Of a DNA stretch of 64,000 bases, positions 11,632 through 23,285 are shown in pieces; position 1 is the stretch's first letter; every line of letters begins with the position of its first letter. This stretch comes from Mya arenaria (taxonomy: Eukaryota; Mollusca; Bivalvia; Myida; Myidae): assembly GCF_026914265.1 (NCBI RefSeq), contig NC_069123.1, positions 35,239,178-35,303,177 on the forward strand. Direction: 5' to 3'. The translations under genes were made by a program, and so were the position numbers. The notes beneath the pieces were generated by a model. It searched no databases and was not told where the DNA came from. It saw only the letters and a program-made list of their open reading frames with translations.

Positions 11632-11998
11632 CTAATTATTACCACAGACACATTTCTTCATGTAGCTGGAACAGCACATGCACATTAAGCACTTGCAGAC
11701 ACATTCACACATACATGATTGCCTTTGCAGGATGACCATCTCGCCAAGCCCTTCCCACCTCTTGCCAATAGTCTTCAATTGTTTTTGGAGCACCCCAGTG
11801 GAATACATATCTTCTGTCAGCGATATTGATCCCAATACCAAAAGCAATTGTGGATATCAAAAATCTGGTTTTTGATTCTGAACTTGAAAATTCTTCAAGA
11901 ATTGTGTCATGATTGATATAGGCTGACTGCCCCATGAACGCTATGACATCGACAGCCAGTCTTGACATCTGAGAAAGTCCACTGAAAACAGATGACAA
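11632..11998 (-). pseudogene. RecQ-type DNA helicase fragment
   Basis: The 97-residue minus frame, 11998 to 11705, carries helicase motif V ([20 protein letters not shown]) and motif VI ([10 protein letters not shown]). RecQ enzymes normally have GRAGRDG there, so a motif VI Gly is replaced by Trp. A good acceptor, TCTGTTTTCAG, precedes the frame near 11990. After KAIMYV the frame stops, but a shifted frame continues to 11632 with MCMCCSSYMKKCVCGNN, which resembles the RecQ zinc-binding Cys cluster. No helicase motifs I-IV were found upstream. It is an orphan, frameshifted fragment convergent with the DUF6589-type gene. Confidence 0.72.
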
Positions 11999-11999
11999 C

Positions 12000-12830
12000 C
12001 CTTAAACCACTTTCTAAAAATGTAAATATAAAAACCAAAGTATAGAATTATTAAAATCTATCTATGTATTTGATGCGTTTTTAGCAGTTATTTAATTTAA
12101 ATAAAGTTATTTATTAATTAAGGTTGAAGTTGAATGTACATTTTATATTGTTTTTTTAGAAGAAGAATAGTATTTATAAAAAAAATCCTAATCTACCATG
12201 AGGGACCGAAGAGGTGACACAACTAATGAGTACAAGTCATAGCCATGCATATGTGATAGAATCACTGTTGGGAGAGTGGGAGACCTATCGTTATAAATCA
12301 ACGGAGAATCCATATTTTTGAATTAACATGTAAAGTATTTTTGTTGAAACATGACGTAGATATACAAATGATATAACTCACCTCATTATTTACCAAATCG
12401 GTATGCTGGATTCATCTAATACTTCCGTTAAAAACAAACTCGATATTTTTCATGGCCATGTTTACATATCCGTATTAACTAGGTCAACATTTTGATCTGA
12501 AGTATTCCGAATGAAAATCTCGTCGTCACGTGATCAACATGTACTCAAGATGGCGACGATATAACTGAATTTTAAGCAGTCTGTTTTATTATGCAGGTTA
12601 ACATGATTTTCACCGAGTTTTGAGTCGCGAAATTGTGCTCATGATCTACATTTTTTTTATCTTTTCCATGTTAAGGTAGGATTAACGTCCAGGAAATCAA
12701 TATTGACAAAAATACAGCGTGACATAAAAATATCACGAATTCTGGTAGGGTTTGGATATGGCGTTCACTTCAGCGAACAGGTCTATCAGCACTATAAAAA
12801 CTGTTCGATGAAGTTCTTTAGCTAGCTCTC
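12000..12830. other. Spacer with one weak minus-strand exon-like frame
   Basis: On the minus strand a 39-codon ATG frame (12313-12197) ends at a possible donor GTAGAT, and a CAAGATGGC (YY1-like) plus CACGTG pair lies near 12525-12555, so this could be the start of a minus-strand transcript. Evidence is thin. Nothing else was recognised. Confidence 0.25.
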
Positions 12831-12834
12831 TCTC

Positions 12835-13345
12835 TCTCTACTTGTTACCGTTGTGATCTTGTGCAACTTTCTGGTTACCGTTCTGGTGTAACGCTACCTA
12901 CTGGTTACCGCTCTGATCTAGTGCTACCTACTGGTTACCATTCCGATCTTGCTCCCTCTCTAATTGTTACCGTTGCGATCTAGCGCTACCTGCTGGTTAC
13001 TTTCTGGTTACCGTTCTGATCTAGCGCAACCTACTGGTTACCATTCTGATTTAGCTCTATCTACTGGTTATCGTTGTGATCTAGCTCTGCCTGTTGATTA
13101 CCGCTTTGATCTAGTGCAACCTGCTGGTTACCGTTCTGATCTAGCTCTACCGACTGGTTACCGCTCTGATCGAGCTCTAACTACTGGTTACCGTTCTGAT
13201 CAAGCTCTATCTACTGATAACTGTTCTTTTCTAGTGCTACCTACTTGTGACCGTTCTTATCTGACTCTTCCTGCTGGTAACCGTTATAATCTAGTGCCAT
13301 CTACTGGATACCTGACTTAGCGCTAGCTTTTGGTTACTGTTCTGA
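12835..13345 (+). repeat. 30-bp minisatellite, array B
   Basis: About 17 diverged units with core GTTACCGTTCTGATC, same orientation as array A. It starts after a CTCTCTCTCTCTACTTG stretch. A 118-residue open frame (12964-13320, 10-residue period such as LPTGYRSDLA) follows from the 30-nt period and is not taken as a gene. Confidence 0.92.
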
Positions 13346-13460
13346 TATAACACCTTAAATACCTGCGAATAAACATGTCAAATAAACGTGATTAAACAAA
13401 AAAATCCTTATTCCGTGTTTAGCGATAATAGCAAATAAAACCCATAGAAACGATAGTCTC

Positions 13461-13545
13461 AAAAGCTTCCGCCTAGGCACTGATTGGTTGATGGCTTCTG
13501 ACAGGGTATCTGAGACCATGTCTTAAGGATGAAATTTGTGTTTAA
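13461..13545 (+). repeat. Dispersed repeat R2, copy 1
   Basis: It shares AAAAGCTT, TGATTGGTTG, GGTATCTGAGACCAT and AAGATGAAAT-like blocks in the same order with 28893-28990 and 51126-51220. It contains ATTGG, an inverted CCAAT box. Confidence 0.65.
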
Positions 13546-13609
13546 GAGTTCAAAGTAATAATATATAAGTTAGTACACAATCTTGATATGAAATTCCGTG
13601 AAACGTTAT

Positions 13610-14520
13610 CGTTTCGTTCGAGCTCTATCTACAGATTACCGCTTTGATCAAGTGCTACCTGCTGGTTGCCGTTCTGATCCAACGCTACCTACTGGTTACC
13701 GTTCTGATAAAACGCTACCTACAGGTTTCCGTTCTGATCTAACGCTACCTACAGGTTACCTTTCTGATCTAACGCTACCCACAGGTTATTGTTCTGATCA
13801 AACACTACCTACAGGTTACCTTTCTGATCTAACGCTACCTACAGGTTACCTTTCTGATCTAACGCTACCTACAGGTTACCTTTCTGATCAAACGCTACCT
13901 ACAGGTTACCTTTCTGATCAAACGCTACCTACAGGTTACCGTTCTGATCAAACGCTACCTACAAGTTTCCGTTCTAATCTAAAGCTACCTACCAACAGGT
14001 TACCGTTCTGATCTAACGCTACCTACAGGTTACCGTTCTGATCTAGCGCTACCTACGGATTACCGTTCTGATCTAACGCTATCTATAGGTTTCCGTTCTG
14101 CTCAAACGCTACCTACAGGTTTCCGTTCTGATCAAACGCTACCTACAGGTTACCGTTCTGATCTAACGCTACCTACAGGTTACCGTTCTGATCTAACGCT
14201 ACCTACAGGTTACCGTTCTGATCTAACGCTACCTACAGGTTACCGTTCTGATCAAACGCTACCTACAGGTTACCGTTCTGATCTAGCGCTACCTACAGGT
14301 TACCTTTCTGATCTAGCGCTACCTACAGGTTACCGTTCTGATCTAACGCTTCCTACAGGTTTCCGTTCTGATCAAACGCAACCTACAGGTTTCCGTTCTT
14401 ATCAAACGCTACCTACAGGTTACCGTTCTGATCTAACGCTACCTACTGGTTACCGTTCTGATCAAGCGCTACCTACAGGTTACCGTTCTGATCTAACGTT
14501 ACCTACTGGTAAGCGTTCTG
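13610..14520 (+). repeat. 30-bp minisatellite, array C
   Basis: About 30 units, much more homogeneous than arrays A and B, with unit variant ending AACGCTACCTACAG. Several adjacent units are identical, suggesting recent homogenisation. The 137-residue frame 13598-14011 is a by-product of the period. Confidence 0.93.
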
Positions 14521-14744
14521 AAACTTTATTGTTTCAAAGAAAAAAGAAGAAAAAGTTTTAAGGTTTTTAACTTTTCTATGTTTTAATATCCGAGATTACA
14601 AATTATTTAAACCAAACATTCTAATAATCTCATATCGAACCATAAAATTGATAATGATTAAAGTCCAAACATTGGAAGATCCGTTTAATCTTTCCCTTAT
14701 TGCTTTTCAGAATTAAGTAAAGGTCCAAACGCGTTTACTTCTAA

Positions 14745-14849
14745 ATGGCGAAGATAAACGCTACAACAAGTACAAACCATGGTGTGACAAGTCCGCGCAT
14801 GGCAGTGGGAGCAGATCAATCACGAAAAACACATCGCCGGATACAGCCG
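14745..14849 (+). CDS. Possible first coding exon, unknown gene
   Basis: ATG followed by 35 open codons (starts MAKINATTSTNHG; basic end RKTHRRIQP) up to a possible donor CCG|GTAAAA. The local sequence is richer in CpG than its neighbourhood. No partner exon was found. Weak candidate only. Confidence 0.2.
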
Positions 14850-17800
14850 GTAAAATGTAACTCGCTGCTTCATTGATTACTGTTGGACGCTTCGCTTGGA
14901 ACACTCCCCTTATCAAGAAAAGTTAGTGAGGCAGTTTCATTGGTGCAGACAGGGGACCCAATGAATCTAAGCCAATGAAATATAATACATTGTTAAATAT
15001 TAAATAACAAAATCCATGTGTGCTGTCATGGTCATTCTTCAAATAACATGACGATAATTACCCCTGGCTCAGCACGCCTGTTCAATGTTAAGGTCACAGT
15101 CTAATGTAATTGGTTCGAGCAATATATTTTGCTTCTGCGCCGTATCCATCCAACCCATCGAAGGATTTCATGAAGCTTGGGTCAGTTGTTAACTACATCG
15201 AGGCTACGTGCAAATCTATATTACAGGTGCAACGGTTATAAGTTAATGTCGCCTTTTAAGGTCAAAATTTAACCCCTTAAAGGATTATTCAGGAAATTTA
15301 ATACCTTTCAAACTACTCTATACCTTTTTATGTAATGACTGGATTGTGTTATGTTATTCCGATATACTAGAACGGTGCGCATATAACATCATTAAACATA
15401 TATAATGAATTATTGAAAATATACCAATCGGATGTATGAATCGTGTTTAATCACATTTTAGTCATATATTTATATTAGCTATAATAAACTTTTAAAAATG
15501 GAGCATAACTGACAACAACTGCTTATCTGTTTATCAGATCCATACGGAGAAGTATTCTTGAATTGTGCATCTCCGACACTATTCTAGCAATGTCCTGTCT
15601 ATAAATGGTTGAGTTATTGCTCAAATGGTAAATTTGATGGAACCTTTCGGAACCGGAACAATTAAGACATATAATACATGGCTACAGGGGTCGTTACGAT
15701 TATTGCAATATATAAGACAAGCATGTTAAAAAAACAGAAGCTGGTATAGCGTTTAATAAGCTGACTGACACGACATTGTTGTGAGAGAAGAAAAGCCCAA
15801 GAAGCTTGAAATAATCATACTGTGACAAGCAACATTAAGGTTGACTTCAGTCTGTAGTATAGGTTCAAGTGTGGGCCACCAAAGCAAATTCCTAGTGGAT
15901 ACTATCTTGCCCTTTTTCTATGATATCTTATTTTTATCTAGGGTCTATCCCGATATATTGTCATATATCAATGCCATTACTTATACATTGATCCTGTTAA
16001 TGTTCAAATATTTCTCACTGCATATCTTATAGGACCTGACCGTGTCAGTTTACAAAAACTATACAATGCATATTAACCACTTGCGTTTCTTTTGCTTTAA
16101 TAATCTCTGCTTTATTTACTGTCCGTAAGGTTCATACAATTTTTTGAAAGCACTGTTGGTGCTTATTAATTGCACTATCATATCAGATAGCAATACGATA
16201 AATTAAACTGTTTCATGTATACTAACTCAAAGAAGAAACGCTACAAGCCTTGTATGAGGTTTTTTTATGGCTTGAAAAGTATTGAGTAGACTTTTGCGTA
16301 TTGACAATACGTTTTCAACAATATTTCGACGTTCGTGTTTGTATATATTGTAAAAGTGCGCATTATGCATGATTAAGCAAATACAATGTATGTTTCTATT
16401 AACAAAGTAGATATTATATAAATATTATATGGCAGCATGTGTGACATTGATATTGTCAACCGATAGCAGAATGTCACCGGAGGCGTTAACCGATATTTAT
16501 ATTGTAATACCGAACAAAAATAGGTAAACAATAAAGTTTTAAAATGTTTTAATTCATTTAATTAAACAAGTTAAATAGAAAGGTAAACACAATATAACAT
16601 GATAAAATAATTATATTTAGAACAAAATTCCACCGTTAATTATACTAAAAATCCTTCAAAAATTGCTTTTACTGTATTTGTTCATTTTTATTTGCTGACA
16701 GTTCCTGTCGTCTGATGTTTTTGTGTAAACATTGAATAGTAACGCCACTGCTGTATGTGTATAAGGGAGGCAATCACGTCATGATTTAGCTAAAATATTA
16801 AAGCAGTTATTTGCCCTTATATGACATGACCTGGTCATGTGTCAAAAAGGTTGAAAATGTTTCTGATAGTCAAAATATCTCTTTTACGGGTAATGGGATT
16901 TTACCATTGTAGACCAAAGTGAGGTTTAATAAACACATATACATTTTAGTTTGTTTCAGTCATCAAGAGAATAGTAAGTAAATGAAGAGGGTATTTCAAA
17001 TTTTCAAGGTTTCTCGTTGAAACATGTGCTGCTGTCCTTGTGCCGATTTCAAAATGATGAATAAATCGACATTAAGTAGGTTATGCAAGGTGTGCATGTA
17101 AAATTTATGACGACCCCTATCAGAACATTTCGTTTTAATGACTAGAAATACATTAACATGCATACAAGACGTTTCAAAAGAAAATGTCATGTCATTGTTT
17201 GTACTGTTAGGAGGGAAACATGCTACAAAAATAAGTACATTTTGTCTCTTCTTTGGATATGGATATAAACAATTCCCACCCAGCATATCATTATATTTTC
17301 ATTTGCATCGATTGCGTCTGGTTGTTTGTAGGAATACCCTTAATCCAAAATAGAGTTTAAAAGACTAAAGCAAACGATTATCAAAATGTGAAGTTTCATA
17401 TGATTAAGGTTCAACTTGTTCGCAAGAATAATACATGTATCCTTTTGTATTTGTGTAATGGTGTTTAAGATCTGAGTAATTTGTACGAAGGAAGATTTTA
17501 ACAGAACTGAGTTAAAAAGCATTTGCACTTAATTTCAGGAATAATACAAAATTGGAAAAGTTGTGGTGCCCAATTGTGTGTGTTAATTGCTTTTAGTAAT
17601 AAAGAGATATTTTCATTTTTTTCTTACCATGAATTGAATCTAGATCACTTGTTGTTTTGATATATTTCTTACTTAAACATTTATCATCAAAACATTGTTG
17701 GTTGGATAGAAAGATGCATTTTGGTCAAATCCCATTTTTATTGAAAAGGGTTGTTTTCAACCCTGTTCAGTGTAGCCACAAACTCGACACTCACAACATA

Positions 17801-17940
17801 AAATGCCTATTAATAGTAACAAGTGTCGTCTGCCTTTTTACCACCAAATATATAGTTTGAGAAAGTGCGGACTAAATAAATTGCAAGCTATGTTTCCAAC
17901 AAGACGAATGTTTATGTTAGGCATCAAAATCGCGGCTAAT
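14850..17940. other. Stretch with no recognisable gene
   Basis: AT-rich. Open frames at 15841-16032, 16996-17286 (minus), 17138-17353 and 17657-17860 have no splice-bounded structure or recognisable content. No repeat shared with the rest of the window was seen. Confidence 0.5.
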
Positions 17941-17944
17941 GGGT

Positions 17945-18085
17945 TTTATTGAATATTAATATATATCTATTGATGTTCATGAAACATTCTGATTAAGTTC
18001 CATGAATATTAGACCAAACATAATGCCTCTAGTGTGTTCCAGATTGGACCTAGTCACCTAGTTTTTGACCCACGTGAAAAATATC
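17945..18085 (+). repeat. Dispersed repeat of a type common in bivalves
   Basis: It contains GTTCATGAAACATTCTGATT, TTCCATGAATATTAGACC, CCTCTAGTGTGTTCCAGA and GACCTAGTCACCTAGTTTTT before GACCCACGTG. This order of phrases is characteristic of a repeat I associate with many bivalve genomes. The tail holds repeated GACCTA/CACCTA, resembling nuclear-receptor half-sites. Recognition is from memory. Confidence 0.5.
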
Positions 18086-19055
18086 GATACCCAATTGGCT
18101 TAATAAAGGCATGTGACATAATATACAATTGTTAACATTCCGATTAAACACGAACATAGCCGAACTATGACGGTTTAATTAACTTTCTAGATCGTAATTA
18201 CTCGGTCGTCTCCGGCATGCGTAAATTATTAAGACTGGTCCCTTGCATTATCAATGATTGGTGTCGGGTCGATACGGCCGAGATATCTTTCGGCCTGATT
18301 CTTTTCGGCCTACTTTTATTCATTAATGTTTGTTTTAAATCGTGTGAATTACGCTTTGAACTTTCATTTTATATCAGTTAAATTTAACTTGTGTTAATTT
18401 CGTTATTGCGACTTATATTTGTAAGTAAAATCGTGTGAATTAAGTATTGTACTTCCATTTTAATCAGTTTAAATAGTCAATTAATGTCGTGTTAAGGCAC
18501 TTATATTTGTTACTTAATTTAAACTATCATTCACAATATGCCGGTAATTCTCACATGCTTATTTACTACCACAGCCTGTATATAAATCGTTTTCACAGAA
18601 AGTAAATTTCTAAAATAACGAACTCGTATGACCGGCGACCAGTCAATAAAAAAACAGAGAGAATAACTTTTTTAATTTCCTGTTTTAAACATTAGGCTTA
18701 TTCGTTTTATATGACGTTTTGGAAGTTTTACACGCATCAAAACAGTTATTGACGATAAATTTTAAGTAAAGTTGAATAAGAGTTGACTATCATTAACAAA
18801 TCTTTTTTTTTCATAGCTAAAATTTATCCGTATATACTTCTCCTTTGACAATTGCAAACATGTATCCATATAGACGCGGCCTGGATAATAACTGAGCTAG
18901 ATTTGACAAGGCAAGAAGCAATCATAACGCAATATCTATTTTAATAATTTAATTTGTTGAACTCAGAAAAAATTAAATTTATAGTAGTATCCCTGCGCAC
19001 AAAAATGAATGAACATCAAAACGTAAACAAATAATTACTATCCATTCAAAGCTCA
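18086..19055. other. Stretch with no recognisable gene
   Basis: AT-rich, with short internal near-repeats such as TCGTGTGAATTAxGxxTTG near 18340 and 18430. Nothing else was recognised. Confidence 0.45.
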
Positions 19056-19059
19056 TCAT

Positions 19060-19211
19060 TCAATCACGTGACACAATGATCTCATCCCCTGCGCACAGTT
19101 TCCCCGCTTAAAACATCACGTGATAGCCCACGTGGTGTCGGCTCACAACGAAATGCTTCCGGGTCGCAGTACCCATTCAAGTACTTCCTAAAAATGTTTC
19201 TCCCCACTCAG
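19060..19211 (+). promoter_or_regulatory. Promoter-like cluster of CACGTG boxes and an ETS-like site
   Basis: Three CACGTG palindromes at 19065-19070, 19117-19122 and 19129-19134 (the first two in TCACGTGA context), plus TTCCGG at 19157-19162, lie within 100 bp in an otherwise AT-rich region. A fourth CACGTG is at 19591. bHLH-Zip factors of the USF/MITF/TFEB type bind this core. An ATG followed by a good donor (CTCAG|GTAACT) comes directly after. Confidence 0.4.
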
Positions 19212-19370
19212 GTAACTTTTGATGATGGAAACATTGTTTTCTTGTGTGCATTTTCAAGTTTACACATGATTTATATCATATTTGAAGACAATTGTGTGTT
19301 TAATGGTATTTGGCAGGATCTTTTTCTTGGGTTGATGGACTCAGAGATGACCCCAGAGATGCGACCATGA
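19194..19370 (+). CDS. Possible small spliced ORF, 23 codons
   Basis: ATG at 19194 opens MFLPTQ, then donor GTAACT at 19212 and acceptor TTTGGCAG at 19316. The frame continues in phase 0 from 19317 (DLFLGLMDSEM) to TGA 19368-19370. It may be a leader ORF or the 5' part of a longer non-coding transcript. Support is splice-site quality and the promoter-like context only. Confidence 0.25.
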   Translation: MFLPTQVTFDDGNIVFLCAFSSLHMIYIIFEDNCVFNGIWQDLFLGLMDSEMTPEMRP

Positions 19371-19384
19371 ATGTGGCACATGGT

Positions 19385-19575
19385 CGTTAAAGATAATGAC
19401 TGTAAAGAAATGATGATAGCAGAAAAACGAAACTATCTTGACATGGTTTTCTGGAGTAAAATCAACAGTGTTCATAATTTGTGGAAAAATAGTGTCATAG
19501 CTCAAATCTTTTCTGCACATTCATAATAAAGTGGTGAACTGGAGTGATTTTACATAGAACAAGAAGGGCATTTTC
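19385..19575 (+). repeat. Dispersed repeat R3, copy 1
   Basis: Homologous to 44130-44340: shared blocks include GATGATAGCAGA, ACGAAACT, TCAACAG, AATAAAGTGGTGAACTGGAG and ATTTTACATA in the same order. Non-coding. Confidence 0.75.
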
Positions 19576-20060
19576 GTTGTGATCCGTGTCCACGTGGGAC
19601 AAACGCACGCCATTTTGACAGGCACGAACTAAAGTGCTGACGAGTTAGCTGACGATATAGAAATAGGAGAGAGTTGCTGACCATATAGACAAAGAAGGAA
19701 AACAAGTTTTGAAATTAAAGATTTTTAAAGACTTACTTTGTTTAATTTAATTTATTTACTTTTTATAGTGTACGTATAGACGGATGTTTTTTTGAAAATG
19801 GCATTTCATTGAAATGAATTGAGTTATATTTTTTGCTGGTTTGGTGTAAATATGAGAACATATCACGGATTTAATAACTTTTTAGGTGTTTCATTAACAG
19901 TTGTTTGAAAGCAATTATTTTAATTTTTGATAATTTTAATTAAGAAATTATTTCTCTTGAATCTGTGTACTTTCGAAGTTGTTTTGTGAATAACAAGGCA
20001 AACATAGGCAAACTCTTGCTAATGAGTAAAGTTTGAATAGTATATATTTCATTTTCTTGG
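19576..20060. other. Stretch with no recognisable gene
   Basis: AT-rich; only a CACGTG at 19591 stands out. Confidence 0.4.
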
Positions 20061-20099
20061 TTGGGAATAGCACAAACAATCACACTTTTTATATTTTCA

Positions 20100-20440
20100 T
20101 TTTTTATTATTAAACGCCACACATTTACGGGGAGGAAGGCTTCGTTAATTTCAAAATTTGTTAATGGTCATTATAATCTCATATCAAAGTACAATAGTAG
20201 TCTTAAATCGCTTATTGCTAATAGTATTGCTCGTCCCGATTTTTATGGTGATGTGTTAAAGAAAATTTGTAAAATTAGAATGTTTCCAGCAGGTAGTTGG
20301 GCAGATAGACTTAATGAATTATTTGGATTTTATTTAAACCGTGGATAGAAAGGCAATATTTTGAAGAGCACTTGCCTTCTAGTTTTTGAAGATGAATACC
20401 TGAAACAAAATATAGGGTTGAATTTAGCATCCTTTCATAA
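20100..20440 (+). pseudogene. Non-LTR retrotransposon (LINE) fragment, post-RT region
   Basis: The frame ending at 20348 contains HYNLISKYNSSLKSLIANS and PDFYGDVLKKICKI, resembling the conserved LIxKYNxSLKxLL...PxFYGDLVYKxxKI block that lies after the reverse transcriptase domain in some invertebrate LINEs. The frame stops after FYLNRG; the following KGNILKSTCLLVF, one stop later, also resembles the family continuation. It is a decayed fragment without the catalytic part. Family assignment is from memory. Confidence 0.45.
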
Positions 20441-20989
20441 ATAAACTTTCAGTGCTTTGATTTTTATGAAGATATTGCTTAATTCATGTTATCTTTAAAA
20501 TCGTTTTTGGCTGACTCGGAGTGATTTGGCATGTGACTTCATTTTCTTCAAATATTTTACATTTTCAAATCATTTGGATGGAAAGATTAGCGAATACATG
20601 CCGCTTTTATTTTTAATAATGTTTTCTAATTTGTTCCCAGTTTTAATACAATAATGCTTTTTATTATGAAACTCTATGATCATACAGTTTTAAACCTTTT
20701 ATTTTATAAGGTAGACTGTGTAGGATATTTATAGTTTCTTACAATGACTGCATCGTACCTTTGAAAAGTTTTTTTGCATTAGGTGCTCTGAATTCTTTCC
20801 CTCCGTCTGCAGATAGAGTTGGGATCTCTAATCATAGAAGTACTTTTGGTTTACGTTTATTATTATTTGTTTTATTGACAAATTTCCTCAAGTTAATGAA
20901 TACTTTGATAAGATTTACCTTTTGCGTTTTATCTTTATTAAGGATTGTTGGGATAAGAGTGAGGTTTGTGCACATAAATTGGTTTAAAC

Positions 20990-21245
20990 TCCCAGTAAAT
21001 TTACATTTTACTGACCGTTCCAAGGCGGTACAATTCTTGATAAACATACCTATTTTATATATAAATATAGTATGTATGCACTGTGCTGTTTGTGGAGTTT
21101 TGTGCTGTTCTTCTATGTTTCTTGTCTGTAATATTGTGTTCTATGTCTTTGGCGTTTGCCCAGTGCCACTAAACCGGGTTTATGTTTAAACTTCTGCTAC
21201 TGAGCCTGTTTCTGTAGCTTTTTGCCTAAATATTCATGGAATTTG
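20990..21245 (+). repeat. Dispersed repeat R1, plus-strand copy
   Basis: From TTTACTGACCGTTCCAAGGC through TGTGCTGTTTGTGGAGTTTT, GCGTTTGCCCAGTGCCACTA, AACCGGGTTTATGTTTAAAC to CTGTTTCTGTAGC and AAATATTCATGG. A near-full-length inverted copy lies at 24060-24320, and a truncated one at 11168. The 142-residue frame 20761-21189 overlaps this repeat and is not taken as a gene. Confidence 0.85.
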
Positions 21246-22495
21246 TTTCTATGCTGTTTCAATAATTCACCAGCCGTTGCATATTATCTATTTATCGTTC
21301 CTCCCGGGTGAGAATCCATTTTTTATGTAAATAATGTATATATCATTTTAAAATACTATTTGAAATTTTAACAGTGGCCCTGAAAATGATCGTTTTCAAT
21401 TTAATAATAAGTATAATCTTTGTTTATGCCAACATCTAATTACCAACCGATAACGGTTTAAGTGTATTTTTTAAATTCACCTTGAATGGTCAACCAATAT
21501 CTATTTATTTTATTTCTCTGGTTAATAAATCCTTGGCAAGCCTAACTCATATTTTAACACCATAGGATGGAGTCTTATGCTGGAATTGGTTACATCCTGG
21601 TTTGCCTGGTTACACAGCGACATTAACTTTATTGTCAATAAAATATTAATTTGTCATTTACCATCATGCTTCAATAAACCTGGGGCGGCCCCTGTCGTTG
21701 GTTTACACGGGGACTCTTAGATTCACTGTGCTACATATCAGCACCTTATTAAAACACACATGATCGTGAATCATAATGGTGAAAACCCTTATAAAACCCA
21801 GTTCATGTAGCGCTATCAGCGCTTTGGTTTTGTTGTAAGATGTATGGAAAGCAAATAAGAGTTTTAACAAACTCTGATAAATTATTCTTCTTAATTATTT
21901 TCTCAAGTCTTTAATGTACCAAAACATGTTGCAAACGATATATGCCTTACCCATTCAAAATATGTACCTAGATAAAGCAATAAAGGAGAATTTGAAATAT
22001 TTGACCTTCGTGACCCACTCGTGGACGCGCCTTACTATATTAAACAGCGGAAGAGGGATTCGAAAACATTGTGATTGGGTCAGTTCAATGTTATGACTTT
22101 ATGTTATGTCCTTATTCCACTATTTCAATCTAATTTATTGTCAAATTAAGCTATGTATAAAAGGTTTTATTATGATATACATTAAAATTGAAAAACAATT
22201 AGCGTTGTGCTATATTATAAAAATCTTAATATACAGATTGATCTGAAAAGAAGACAATCTTCTTTGCATATGTTTTTCAAATCTACTGATCCACCTTTAT
22301 AAAGGGACAGGAAGATAAACAGGTGAACGAAGAGTTTAAAATCTATTGGCTGAAATGTTTTTGCCTGTGTTATTAACACTTAATTTAAAGGTTTATATTA
22401 CACGTAATCTGACAACTTACTATATCTATAAGGGGGAGCTAATCTCGAAGATATCTCTGGAACCAAAAATGATAGGAGGTTGGTTCTGGTGTTGA
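21246..22495. other. Stretch with no recognisable gene
   Basis: Mostly AT-rich. The segment 21900-22100 has a 60-codon frame without splice structure. Nothing else was recognised. Confidence 0.45.
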
Positions 22496-22499
22496 AATT

Positions 22500-22570
22500 C
22501 ACGTCTCCCCATACCCTACGTAACGCGCACGTCGGCGCAGCGCTGACGTCATTACGTCACAATTTCCATT
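22500..22570 (+). promoter_or_regulatory. CRE-like tandem site in a CpG-rich patch
   Basis: Perfect palindromic CRE TGACGTCA at 22544-22551 is directly followed by TTACGTCAC at 22552-22560. The 60 bp before it are CpG-rich (ACGTAACGCGCACGTCGGCG). CREB/ATF factors bind this core. No gene start was identified next to it. Confidence 0.4.
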
Positions 22571-22984
22571 CGCCTATAAGGTTATTTTACTCATTAGCAA
22601 GAAATTGCCCATGTTTGCCTTGTTATTCACAAAACTACTTCGAAAGTACACAGATTCAAGAGAAATATTTTTTTAATTGTCTGTGTAATAGAGCGACCAT
22701 GTATCTTTCATACCAAACATGCCAGCTTTCTCAATTTTAAGAAATTCATCTCTTCACAATAACGTCTTGTTATCTTGAAATAAGAGAAGATCCGTGTAGT
22801 TAAGTTATCAAAAGACTAGACACTAATGATTATATAAATAGTTCTTTGTGTGGCTAAAACCGAAAAACATATTTTTGTCCCTGTTATTTCAAAAAAACTT
22901 ACCTCAAAAGATATTTTAGCAAAACAAACTTATGATGCAGCAAGACATATATTCACGATTAATTTTATTTTCAATGTCACAGTG

Positions 22985-23285
22985 ATGTGAAAAAAGCGGT
23001 TTAAGTGTGAAATAGAATATTCAAAAAAATAAAATAAAAAAACCTTACCGGGCTTACTGCAGATAAGCTGGTTACTTCATTGTCAGTCTCACATCCTGTT
23101 ACCATTTATGCTGCACGATACATTTTTTAAGCTGTGAACATTGATTCAAGTAACTAATATCAAATAGCGGGTTAAGTGTAAATAAATATACAAAAACAAT
23201 AAAAAAAAATCTTACCGCTTTCATTGCATATAATCTGGTTAATTTCTTGAATACTCCATCGTCAGTCTCCCATCCTGGTTGTCAA
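22985..23285. repeat. Imperfect direct repeat, about 180-bp period
   Basis: Two copies (about 22990-23105 and 23165-23285) share GCGGKTTAAGTGT, an A-rich run, AATCTTACCG-like, ATAAxCTGGTTA and GTCAGTCTCxCATCCTG. Right of them, GATGxxAATxTGAAATTCAAAT occurs twice (near 23320 and 23395). Confidence 0.6.

Noticed and set aside
16996..17286. 96-codon minus-strand frame
   Set aside because: No recognisable content and overlapped by an equally plausible plus-strand frame.
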